Source: JAMXLO01 sp963832895 (GTDB lineage Bacteria > Pseudomonadota > Alphaproteobacteria > Acetobacterales > Acetobacteraceae). From it: a DNA stretch of 64,000 bases. The position numbers and the translations under genes are program-made. Below are positions 44,430 to 52,071 of the stretch, in pieces (position 1 is the first letter of the stretch; the number at the start of each line of letters is the position of its first letter). The notes below the pieces were generated by a model that saw only the letters and a program-made list of their open reading frames with translations, made no database searches and had not been told where the DNA came from. Location of the stretch: positions 186,001 through 250,000 of the forward strand of contig CAWHVQ010000001.1 of the NCBI GenBank assembly GCA_963832895.1, given 5' to 3'.

Positions 44430-44683
44430 CGAGAGGCTAGGTCGGCGAGCTTGTCGCGCATATCGAAGAACACCAGGATCAGCTCGCAGTAGATCCGCCA
44501 CAGCAGGACTACGACGCAGGCGCCGATCAGCGGCAGGATGACGCCGGTGAGCAGGCTGAGTTGCCAGATGCCCAGGATCACCCGGATCAGCGTAGCGATT
44601 GCGATCAGCAACAGGCCCAGGGCGAACACGATACGGATGATCTTCGGCGTGATGAAGGTATCGAACGACAGGAAATCCGACAT
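44393..44683 (-). CDS. DUF4282 membrane protein
   Basis: The 96-residue protein has two membrane helices (about residues 15-35 and 42-65) and the DUF4282 pattern MSDFLSFDTFITPKIIRI followed by LVFFDMRDKLADL. The role of the family is unknown. It ends within the last 37 bases of convergent serS. It is preceded by the DUF815 ATPase on the same strand, with a 68-bp gap. Confidence 0.8.
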   Translation of the reverse strand: MSDFLSFDTFITPKIIRIVFALGLLLIAIATLIRVILGIWQLSLLTGVILPLIGACVVVLLWRIYCELILVFFDMRDKLADLASRQSDATRSIPPI

Positions 44684-44751
44684 GGCGGGCTCCTCCCTGA
44701 TTGCGCAGCAAAAAGCCTAGGCGCAGCCGATACGATTCGAGAAGTGTTACC

Positions 44752-45606
44752 TCAGGCCGGCTTTACTCCCAGCCGGCCGGCCAGGTCCTGGATGAATTGC
44801 CAGGCGACGCGGCCCGAGCGCGCACCGCGGGTCATCGACCATTCGATTGCCTCGGCGTGCAGGGCGTCGGTTTCGATCGGCAGTCGCATGCTGGTGGCAT
44901 AGCCCTCGACCATGGCGAAGAACGTGTCCTGGTCACAGTTGTGGAAACCGAGCCAGAGGCCGAAGCGGTCGGACAATGACACCTTCTCCTCGGTTGCCTC
45001 GGATGGGTTGATCGCGGTAGCGCGCTCGTTCTCGATCATGTCGCGGGGCATCAGGTGACGGCGGTTGGAGGTGGCGTAGAACAGCACGTTGTCGGGACGC
45101 CCCTCGATGCCGCCTTCGAGGATCGACTTCAGCGCCTTGTAGTCGGAATCCTCACGTTCGAACGAGAGGTCGTCGCACAGGATCAGACAACGGCGCGGAC
45201 TGCCGCGCAGGACATTGAGCAGTTCGGGGAGCGAACGGACGTCCTCGCGATGGATCTCCACCAATGCCAGGCTACCGGGCAGTCGGGCGTTGGTGACCGC
45301 GTGGGCGGCCTTCACCAGCGATGACTTGCCCATGCCGCGGGCGCCCCAGAGCATGGCGTTGTTCGCCGGCAGGTCGCGGGCGAAGCGCAGCGTGTTGTCG
45401 AGCAGGATCTGCTTCTGCCGTTCCACGCCCTGCAGCAGTGCGATATCGACGCGGGAGACCTTGGCCACAGGCGCGAGGTGTGGCGGCGATGGGTGCCAGA
45501 CGAAGGCCTCGGCCGCCGCGAGATCGACGGGCGCCGGTGGTGCCGGTGCAAGGCGTTCCAGCGCTTCGGCGATGCGGCTGGCGAGCTCGATCAGGCGCTG
45601 GTCCAT
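44752..45606 (-). CDS. DUF815 AAA-type ATP-binding protein
   Basis: The 284-residue protein has the Walker A loop GARGMGKSS (residues 88-96) and Walker B CLILCDDLSFE, then sensor-like NVLFYATSNRRHLMP. DUF815 proteins are cytoplasmic AAA+ ATPases of unknown function, widely conserved in alphaproteobacteria and often close to yajC-secDF. That neighbourhood is retained here only as far as yajC (1.8 kb away), with an acyl-CoA ligase gene in between. The ATG at 45606 follows no strong ribosome-binding site. Confidence 0.88.
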   Translation of the reverse strand: MDQRLIELASRIAEALERLAPAPPAPVDLAAAEAFVWHPSPPHLAPVAKVSRVDIALLQGVERQKQILLDNTLRFARDLPANNAMLWGARGMGKSSLVKAAHAVTNARLPGSLALVEIHREDVRSLPELLNVLRGSPRRCLILCDDLSFEREDSDYKALKSILEGGIEGRPDNVLFYATSNRRHLMPRDMIENERATAINPSEATEEKVSLSDRFGLWLGFHNCDQDTFFAMVEGYATSMRLPIETDALHAEAIEWSMTRGARSGRVAWQFIQDLAGRLGVKPA

Positions 45607-45681
45607 CTTGCGGGTCCGGGAAGCTTGACGGGAAGCGGGCGGAAAATGTCGCCCCCTCTTAAGGGTAGCGTTGCTTCGTGA

Positions 45682-47256
45682 CTAGACCAGCCGGTCGCGC
45701 CCGACCCAGTAGCGCTGGCGAACCTGGCGGCGCAGCACCTTGCCGACCGGCGACAATGGCAGCTCGGCCACGAAGCTGATGGTCTTCGGCGCCTTGTAGC
45801 TGCCGAGAAGCTGCTTGGCGTGGGCGACCAGTTCCTCCTCCGTCACGCTTGAGCCGTCACGCAGGATGACCTCAGCGTGCACCGCCTCGCCCCAATCCGG
45901 ATGAGGGACGCCCACGACGGCAGACATCAGCACTGCAGGATGTTCGACCAGCGCGCCCTCGACCTCGATCGCGTAAACGTTGAAGCCGCCGGTGATGATC
46001 ATGTCCTTCTTGCGATCGACGATGAACAGATAGCCGTTCTCGTCGACATAGCCGACATCGCCCGACTTCCAGAAGCCGTTCTCGAACTCCGCAGCCGTGG
46101 CCTCGGGATTGCCGTAATAGCCGGTGATCGTCGCGCGCGTGCGCAGCCAGATCTCGCCGGTCTGGCCAGGCGGCAGCGGCTTGCCGTCGAGGTCGGCGAT
46201 GATCAGCTCCACGCCCGCGGAGACGCGACCGGCGGAGGCGAGGCGGGTGCGTTCCGCCTCGGTGTCGGAGCGGTGCTCGTGCTTGCGGAGCCCCGAGACG
46301 AACATGATCGATTCACTCGCGCCATAGAGCTGCATAAAGATCTGGCCGAACTCTGCGACGAGGCGTTCGACCGCGGCGGGCGCGATCGGCGCCGCGCCGT
46401 AGATCATCGTGCGCAGGGACGACAGGTCGTAGGTTTTGCTGCTGTTCATGTCGAGCAGCCGGTAGAGCAACGTCGGCACCATCAGCGATTGCGTGATGCG
46501 CTCGCGCTGCACGGTCTCGCACCATTGGGTGAGATCCGGCGTGTTGAGCGTGTAGGTCGCACCGCCGCCGAAGAATGTCGCGACGAACGGCATGAGGCTG
46601 GCGTGCGACATCGGTGTAAGTGCGAGGTATCTCGTGTCCTCGTCATAGGCGAGGTCCGTCGTGAGATAGAAACTGTCACGCATCGCCAGGAAATGGTCGA
46701 TCGAGTACATCGCGCACTTGCCCAGCGCCGTCGTGCCGCCGGTGAAGCGCAGGATGGCGATATGCTCGTGCACGTCGAGCTCGACATCGTTGTCCGCGTC
46801 GGACGCCGCCTCCACCAGATCCCAGAAACAGGGCACGTCGTGCGGCAGCTCAGGCGAGCGGTCCATGGCCACCAGAGAGCAGCCGCGGCCGGCGAGCAGG
46901 TTGCGATACTGCGCGACGAGGCGCGTCTCAATGAACACGAGTTTCGGTCGGACGTGGTCGATCTGCCGCGCCTGTTCCTCGGGACTGTCGCGGAGGTTGC
47001 TGAACACGACGGTCGCTGCCTGTTTGTAGATCGCCGGGAAGTGGAACAGGCTGAGATTGTCGTTCTCCAGGATCAGCAGCGCCTTGTCGCCTGCGCCGAG
47101 ACCGAGCGCGTGGCCCATCATGTGGGCGATCCGGTTGGTGAGGCGGTGATACTCGGCGTAGGTATAGCGTCGGTCGCGCTCGACGTTCACGATGGCGACG
47201 TTGTCCTTGAAGCGCAGCGCCATGGTCGACATGACGCGGCTGAAATTCATCTTCAT
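45682..47256 (-). CDS. AMP-dependent acyl-CoA synthetase (fatty-acid-CoA ligase family)
   Basis: The 524-residue protein is an ANL-family adenylating enzyme. Its phosphate loop is FTGGTTALGKCAM, motif A5 is YGASESIM, and the hinge block is SGDVGYVDENGYLFIVDRKK. The catalytic Lys is in SPVGKVLRRQVR near the C-terminus. It would activate a carboxylic acid with ATP and CoA; acid chain length is not evident. I chose ATG 47256 because GGGAGGG lies just upstream, and the reading before it lacks protein-like composition. It is divergent from yajC with a 202-bp gap. Confidence 0.9.
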   Translation of the reverse strand: MKMNFSRVMSTMALRFKDNVAIVNVERDRRYTYAEYHRLTNRIAHMMGHALGLGAGDKALLILENDNLSLFHFPAIYKQAATVVFSNLRDSPEEQARQIDHVRPKLVFIETRLVAQYRNLLAGRGCSLVAMDRSPELPHDVPCFWDLVEAASDADNDVELDVHEHIAILRFTGGTTALGKCAMYSIDHFLAMRDSFYLTTDLAYDEDTRYLALTPMSHASLMPFVATFFGGGATYTLNTPDLTQWCETVQRERITQSLMVPTLLYRLLDMNSSKTYDLSSLRTMIYGAAPIAPAAVERLVAEFGQIFMQLYGASESIMFVSGLRKHEHRSDTEAERTRLASAGRVSAGVELIIADLDGKPLPPGQTGEIWLRTRATITGYYGNPEATAAEFENGFWKSGDVGYVDENGYLFIVDRKKDMIITGGFNVYAIEVEGALVEHPAVLMSAVVGVPHPDWGEAVHAEVILRDGSSVTEEELVAHAKQLLGSYKAPKTISFVAELPLSPVGKVLRRQVRQRYWVGRDRLV

Positions 47257-47458
47257 GCGAGCCCTCCCTGGCGTTTCCCGCCGATGCGGGTATTGCCGGC
47301 AGCGTCGGATGAATCGGTTGGGGTTGCAACGACAATCACATTTCAATGGCGCCGGTTGTGTCAGAGGCCGGTCATCCATTTCAGATCCGCGGAGCTTGAC
47401 GGGAAGGGGGCGGCAACTATGGTCCGGCCCCGATCCAGGCAACCCAGGAACTCAGGTA

Positions 47459-47836
47459 ATGCTCATCTCCCCCGCCTACGCGCAGGATGTGTCCGGCATG
47501 TTCGGGAGTGCCACGCAGTTCCTGCCGCTGGTACTGATCTTTGTGGTGTTCTACTTCCTGTTGATCCGGCCGCAGCAGCAGAAGGCGAAGGAGAACCGCC
47601 AGATGATCTCGGCACTGAAGCGTGGTGACCGGGTGGTGACGGGGGGGGGCATCATCGGCACGGTGCAGCGCGTGCCTATGGTCTCGGACAAGGATGGCAA
47701 GCAGGTCGCGTCCAGCGAGATCGAGGTGGAGATCGCCCCCAACATCCGCGTCACGGTGCTGCGCGACACGATCTCAAGCGTGGTGCGGCCGACGGCGGCG
47801 AATGATCCCAGGCCGGTGAAGGAGAAGGCGTCGTAG
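47459..47836 (+). CDS. yajC: preprotein translocase subunit YajC
   Basis: The 125-residue protein has one membrane helix (about residues 19-36, FLPLVLIFVVFYFLLI) followed by the YajC block RPQQQKAKENRQMISALKRG and VTGGGIIGTV. It associates with SecDF in the Sec system. In most alphaproteobacteria secD and secF follow directly. Here a chemotaxis receptor gene follows after a 330-bp gap, so secDF has been lost from this site or moved. The start at ATG 47459 follows AGGAACTCAGG. Confidence 0.93.
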   Translation: MLISPAYAQDVSGMFGSATQFLPLVLIFVVFYFLLIRPQQQKAKENRQMISALKRGDRVVTGGGIIGTVQRVPMVSDKDGKQVASSEIEVEIAPNIRVTVLRDTISSVVRPTAANDPRPVKEKAS

Positions 47837-48166
47837 CAGCAGCGCCGTTCCGGCAGCGCCACGAAGTCGCACGGCCGCTCGACGCCTCCAGCAGATACCG
47901 GCACGCCGACTGACCGTTAGGGGCGGCGATGGCGATGAACGCCGTCGCGGTCCAATCCAGCCGCTCGCCTGACAGTCAATTTCTCGCCGCCGATCCTCGC
48001 ATTCCGTTAACCCTAACCGGATTAAGAACGTCGCCAAGCAGCGTGCAATCACCCGCGGGGCCGTCGGGCCGCATGCGCCACGGCGACTGGCGGCGACGAG
48101 AGCCGGCACCGCTTGTGTCGGCACCACCGTCTCGCGGCCAAGCGTTTCGAGTCGGAGAGTTCCGTT
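47837..48166. other. 330-bp intergenic region upstream of the chemotaxis receptor
   Basis: I see no gene in this stretch. A frame on either strand has the composition of a shadow. An AT-richer patch near 48005 (GTTAACCCTAACCGG) could hold the receptor promoter. It takes the place where secD would be expected after yajC. Confidence 0.4.
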
Positions 48167-50131
48167 ATGCCGAACCCCCTCATTCGCCAGGCCGGTACCG
48201 TTGAGAAGCGGTTCTTGTCCCGAATTCTTCTCGCCACGTCCCTGCTCGTCATCGTGGCAATCGGGGGGTTCGCCTTCTGGAGCTACCACCAGCAGAGCGT
48301 CAGCTTAAGCCGGCAGATCGACGCCCAGTTGCATGCCGTCGGCCAGGCCAGCGCAGACGGCATCGCCAAATGGCTGGGCGGGCGGCTGCTCGTCATCCAG
48401 ACCCTGGCCGACAATCTGCGCGGTTCGGATGCGACGGAGACGAAGCGGCTGCTGGAGCAACCGACGCTCGCTGCCGCATTCAAGGCAACCTATCTCGGCG
48501 ACGAGGCTGGAAAATTCACCATCTTCCCGGACGAGCAACTCCCGGCGGATTTCGACGCTCGGACCCGTCCCTGGTACAAGCTCGCCGCATCGGCGAAGGG
48601 CACCATTCTTACCGAGCCTTATCTCGATGCGGCCGGCGGCGGACTGATCGTCACCGTGGCCGCCCCGGTCACGAGCCACGGCACCTTCATGGGTGTTGCG
48701 GGTGCCGATCTGGACCTCGGAACGATCGCGACAATGCTGGCGGGGCTCGACATTGGGGGCGACGGCCATGCCTTTCTGATAGAGGAGAACGGCAAGGTCC
48801 TGGTGCATCCTGACAAGGCCAGGATCATGCACGGACTTGCGGACGTGCTGCCTGCAGCCGCCGTGCAACTGAGCGGCCACGCAGTCGTCGGCAGCGACGG
48901 CCATACGATCTTTGGCCTGTTCCCCATCGCCGGCCTGCCTGGCACAAATTGGTATGTCGGTATCGCCCTGAGCCAACAGGCCATGCTGCAGCCGCTGGCC
49001 AGCTTTCGGACCTCGGCGATCGTTGCCGCGGCCGTGGCGGTGCTGCTCATCGTCCCGCTGCTCGGCCTGCTCATCCATGGTCTCGTCGCGCGGCCGATCG
49101 TGCGCATGACCGGCGTGATGAAGCAGCTTGCCGGTGGCAACACCGAGATCGTCGTTCCCGAGCAGCACCGGCATGACGAGATCGGCCAGATGGCCAACGC
49201 AGTCCAGGTGTTCAAGACGAACATGCTCGCGGCCGAGAAGCTGGTCGCCGAACAGGCGGACGAGCGTGTGGTGAAGGACAGGCGGGCCGCGCAGCTCGAG
49301 AGCCTGGTGCGGGGCTTCGAAGCCAAAATGACGCAGCTCGTCGAGATGCTGGCGGCGGATGCGACCGGATTGCAGGCGACGGCGCAGTCGATGTCGGGCA
49401 TCGCCGGGCAGACCGGCCAAGGGATCGGCGCCGTGGCCACGATCGCAGAACAGCTCAGCGCGCGCGTGCAGACGGCGGCGGCGGCCGGGGACGAGCTGAG
49501 TTCGTCGATCAGCGAGATCAGCCGGCAGGTACGCCGGTCCGCGACCGTGGCCCAGCAGGCGGTGGACGAAACGCGGCGCACCGACACCGTGGTGCAGGCG
49601 CTGGCGAACGGCGCGCAGAAGATCGGCGAGATTGTCGGCCTGATCAGGAATATCGCCGGTCAGACTAACCTGCTGGCACTGAACGCGACCATCGAGGCGG
49701 CGCGGGCCGGCGAGGCCGGCAAGGGCTTTGCCGTGGTCGCATCGGAGGTGAAGGGCCTGGCCGGTCAGACGGCGCGGGCAACCGAGGATATCGGCGCGCA
49801 GATCGGCCAGATGCAGACCGCCACCAATGAGGCTGTGGAGGCGATCCGCCGGATCAGCCGCATCATCGGTGAAATCAGTGAGATCGCCACGACCATCGCC
49901 TCGGCGGTGGAGCAGCAAGGCACGGCGACAGCCGGGATCACCCACAGTGCGCAGCAGACCGCCGCCGGCATACTGGAGGTCACGACGCATATCGAAGGCG
50001 TCAACCAAGCGGCCGGCGAGACCGGTGCCGCGGTCACTCAGGTGCTCGGGGCAGCGTCCGAACTCTCGAGGCAGGCAGGACAGTTGAGCGGAGAGGTCCA
50101 GAGTTTCGTGGCGGGGATCAGGGCAGCCTGA
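48167..50131 (+). CDS. methyl-accepting chemotaxis protein with periplasmic Cache-type sensor
   Basis: The 654-residue receptor has a membrane helix at about residues 18-38, a periplasmic dCache-like sensor to about 280, and a second helix (about 283-305). A HAMP domain and a cytoplasmic signalling domain follow. Its hairpin tip reads IRNIAGQTNLLALNATIEAA. Methylation regions flank it. The ligand is not predictable. No che genes are nearby, so the receptor must feed a chemotaxis system encoded elsewhere. I chose ATG 48167; an upstream in-frame start would add 18 residues of poor match. Confidence 0.93.
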   Translation: MPNPLIRQAGTVEKRFLSRILLATSLLVIVAIGGFAFWSYHQQSVSLSRQIDAQLHAVGQASADGIAKWLGGRLLVIQTLADNLRGSDATETKRLLEQPTLAAAFKATYLGDEAGKFTIFPDEQLPADFDARTRPWYKLAASAKGTILTEPYLDAAGGGLIVTVAAPVTSHGTFMGVAGADLDLGTIATMLAGLDIGGDGHAFLIEENGKVLVHPDKARIMHGLADVLPAAAVQLSGHAVVGSDGHTIFGLFPIAGLPGTNWYVGIALSQQAMLQPLASFRTSAIVAAAVAVLLIVPLLGLLIHGLVARPIVRMTGVMKQLAGGNTEIVVPEQHRHDEIGQMANAVQVFKTNMLAAEKLVAEQADERVVKDRRAAQLESLVRGFEAKMTQLVEMLAADATGLQATAQSMSGIAGQTGQGIGAVATIAEQLSARVQTAAAAGDELSSSISEISRQVRRSATVAQQAVDETRRTDTVVQALANGAQKIGEIVGLIRNIAGQTNLLALNATIEAARAGEAGKGFAVVASEVKGLAGQTARATEDIGAQIGQMQTATNEAVEAIRRISRIIGEISEIATTIASAVEQQGTATAGITHSAQQTAAGILEVTTHIEGVNQAAGETGAAVTQVLGAASELSRQAGQLSGEVQSFVAGIRAA

Positions 50132-50251
50132 CCGACACCCCAGATTCGGCACCGGCCGGCACCTGGCCTCCCCGCCGCTGTGGAGCTAACGCATCGGCAG
50201 CGCTTTTCGTCGTGGCCGGGCCCTCTTCCGGCCATCACGGCGTGGCGCCTT

Positions 50252-50279
50252 GCCGCGGGCACGATGCCGCACCCGCGGC
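50252..50279. terminator. possible terminator hairpin between MCP and sodB
   Basis: GCCGCGGG (50252-50259) and CCCGCGGC (50272-50279) form an 8-bp stem with a 12-nt loop, between the convergent receptor and sodB genes. No T-run follows on either strand, so the call is tentative. Confidence 0.4.
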
Positions 50280-50289
50280 GGAGACTCTA

Positions 50290-50898
50290 TCAGGCCGCCT
50301 TGAGCTGCGCTTCCGCGAATTCGTAGTTCGCCAGATTGTCCACCCAGTTCTGCAGGTAGTCAGGCCGGACATTCCGGAAGTCCAGGTAGTAGCTGTGCTC
50401 CCACACGTCGCAGCCGAGCAGCACCTTGCCCTCGCCGGTGGCCAGCGGATTGGAGCCGTTCGGTGAGCGCGTCACCTTCAGCTTGCCGTCGGAGGCAAGC
50501 ACCAGCCACACCCAGCCGGAACCGAACTGACCGACGCCACCGGCCTTGAACGCGTCCTTGAACTTTGCCACGTCGCCGAAATCGGCCTTGATCTTCGTTT
50601 CCAGCGCGCCGGGGATGCGGCCGCCATTCGGGCTCATGCACTGCCAGAACAGGATGTGGTTCCAGTGCTGGCCGGCATTGTTGAACACCGGGGCCATGTC
50701 GGGCTTGTTGTGCGACAGCTTGACGATGTCCTCGAGCGACTTGCCCTGCAGCGAAGCGTCCTTCTCGACGAAGCCGTTCAGCGCCGTGACATAGGCCTGG
50801 TGGTGCTTGCCGTGATGCAGGTCGAGAGTTTCCTCGCACATCTTCTTTGCCGCTAGTGCGGACTTGGAATAGGGGAGGGAAGGAAGTTCGAAAGCCAT
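50290..50898 (-). CDS. sodB: superoxide dismutase [Fe/Mn]
   Basis: The 202-residue protein is a complete Fe/Mn SOD. The first metal His is in TLDLHHGKHHQAY (His28), the second in AGQHWNHILFW, and the last Asp-His pair in GCDVWEHSYYLDF. The Gln in AGQHW and the overall sequence favour the iron form, but metal choice is not certain. It dismutates superoxide in the cytoplasm. It is divergent from the squalene-synthase-like gene across 120 bp and converges with the chemotaxis receptor gene. Confidence 0.95.
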   Translation of the reverse strand: MAFELPSLPYSKSALAAKKMCEETLDLHHGKHHQAYVTALNGFVEKDASLQGKSLEDIVKLSHNKPDMAPVFNNAGQHWNHILFWQCMSPNGGRIPGALETKIKADFGDVAKFKDAFKAGGVGQFGSGWVWLVLASDGKLKVTRSPNGSNPLATGEGKVLLGCDVWEHSYYLDFRNVRPDYLQNWVDNLANYEFAEAQLKAA

Positions 50899-51018
50899 GG
50901 AGTGTCCTCCGCTGGTTGCAGTGATGCGATGCCGTTCGCCGGGAGTGGCCTTTAGCTATGACCGGGGCTGGAACGCGTCAAGCTGGCACGGGTTGAGGAC
51001 AGACGCCACCTTGGGCGG

Positions 51019-51789
51019 ATGAACGAGGCGATCACCGCGCTGGTTCGCCGGCATGATCCGGATCGGTTCCTGACCGCTCTGTTTGCGCCACCTGACCAGC
51101 GCGATGCACTGCTGACGCTCTATGCGTTCAACCACGAGTTGGCCCGCGCGCGTGAGGTGGTGTCAGAGCCGCCGCTCGCGCTGATCCGGCTGCAATGGTG
51201 GCGCGAGGTCGTCGAGGGCGCCTGGCGCCGCCATGAGGTGGCGGAACCGCTGCGCGCTGCACTCGATGCCGGCGAACTCGATCGCGGCGATCTGCTGCGG
51301 GTGATCGATGCGCGTGAGGCTGAGGCGGCGCCGGCATTCGAGACCATGACCGACTGGCGCGACTATCTGTTCGGAAGCGCCGGCGGCGTGGCGGTGGCCG
51401 CGGGGCGCCTGCTCGGCGCGCCCGATCCGGAAACGCTGCGGCCGATGGGCGCCGCCTATGGTATTGCCGGTCTGCTGCGCAGCATTTCCGCGCACAGTCG
51501 CCAAGGTCGCTGCCTGCTGCCGGTCGACATACTGGCAGACCATGGACTGACGCCGGAGGGTCTCATCGCGGCGCCGTTGGACATGGCAGCGCGGGCCGTT
51601 GCGCTGCGTCTTGCCCACGAAGGATTGATGTTGCTGCGACGACCGAGACTGCCACGACGGGCCATTGCGGCGGCCCTGCCTGCCGTGCTGGCGAGGCGCG
51701 ATCTCCGACGGATTTCCGCCTTGCCACCACAGCGTGGCATCGCCGATCGGCTGGCGGTCACGTTCGCCGGTATCGCCGCCCGCGTCTGA
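51019..51789 (+). CDS. squalene/phytoene synthase family protein lacking both Asp-rich motifs (NDUFAF6-like)
   Basis: The 256-residue protein has the all-helical trans-prenyl synthase fold, with LTLYAFNHELARAREVV and IRLQWWREVVEGAW. The first active-site motif, usually DxxxD in YCRxVDDxVDE, reads HELARAREV here. The second, usually NxxRDxxED, reads LLRSISAHSRQG. Both Mg-binding Asp clusters are thus missing, so catalysis of head-to-head condensation is unlikely. Such variants are close to NDUFAF6, a complex I assembly factor. In related genomes it often follows secDF; here it follows sodB on the opposite strand. Confidence 0.85.
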   Translation: MNEAITALVRRHDPDRFLTALFAPPDQRDALLTLYAFNHELARAREVVSEPPLALIRLQWWREVVEGAWRRHEVAEPLRAALDAGELDRGDLLRVIDAREAEAAPAFETMTDWRDYLFGSAGGVAVAAGRLLGAPDPETLRPMGAAYGIAGLLRSISAHSRQGRCLLPVDILADHGLTPEGLIAAPLDMAARAVALRLAHEGLMLLRRPRLPRRAIAAALPAVLARRDLRRISALPPQRGIADRLAVTFAGIAARV

Positions 51790-51819
51790 CCGATATCAGG
51801 CCCGGACGCATCGGGCAGC

Positions 51820-51999
51820 CTACAATCCTTGCTTGACCTTATCGGCGCTGTTGGTCACCGCTTTGCCTGTCGCGCTGACGTCCTGACCCAGACCGGCGGT
51901 GGTATTGCAGCCGCCGAGTGTTATCATCGAGCCCGCAAGGACGAACATTGTCAGAAGCGCACTGAGCAGGCCCCAGCGTCTGCAAGCGAAGTCCTTCAT
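51820..51999 (-). CDS. entericidin A/B family lipoprotein
   Basis: The 59-residue protein has a lipoprotein signal ending in TLGGC and the entericidin core NTTAGLGQDVSATGKAVTNSA followed by DKVKQG. Such small envelope lipoproteins are linked to stress and stationary phase; toxin-antitoxin activity is reported only for the E. coli pair. The ATG at 51999 gives a normal signal start (MKDFACRRWGLL). It converges with the squalene-synthase-like gene with a 30-bp gap. Confidence 0.82.
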   Translation of the reverse strand: MKDFACRRWGLLSALLTMFVLAGSMITLGGCNTTAGLGQDVSATGKAVTNSADKVKQGL

Positions 52000-52071
52000 A
52001 ACGGTTTCCCCTGTTGGCCTATGGCAACATCTTATCAAAGGATCGTTGCGGCCTCAATGGCAGGAGGTCGC

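Noticed and set aside
45877..47628. Long plus-strand reading frame (583 codons) opposite the acyl-CoA ligase
   Set aside because: The ligase on the minus strand has all ANL motifs; the plus frame has none.
48305..50152. Long minus-strand reading frame (615 codons) opposite the chemotaxis receptor
   Set aside because: The frame is a shadow of the receptor coding region with skewed composition.
50252..50279. Rho-independent terminator with certainty
   Set aside because: The stem is good but no T-run follows, so I kept it only as a tentative call.
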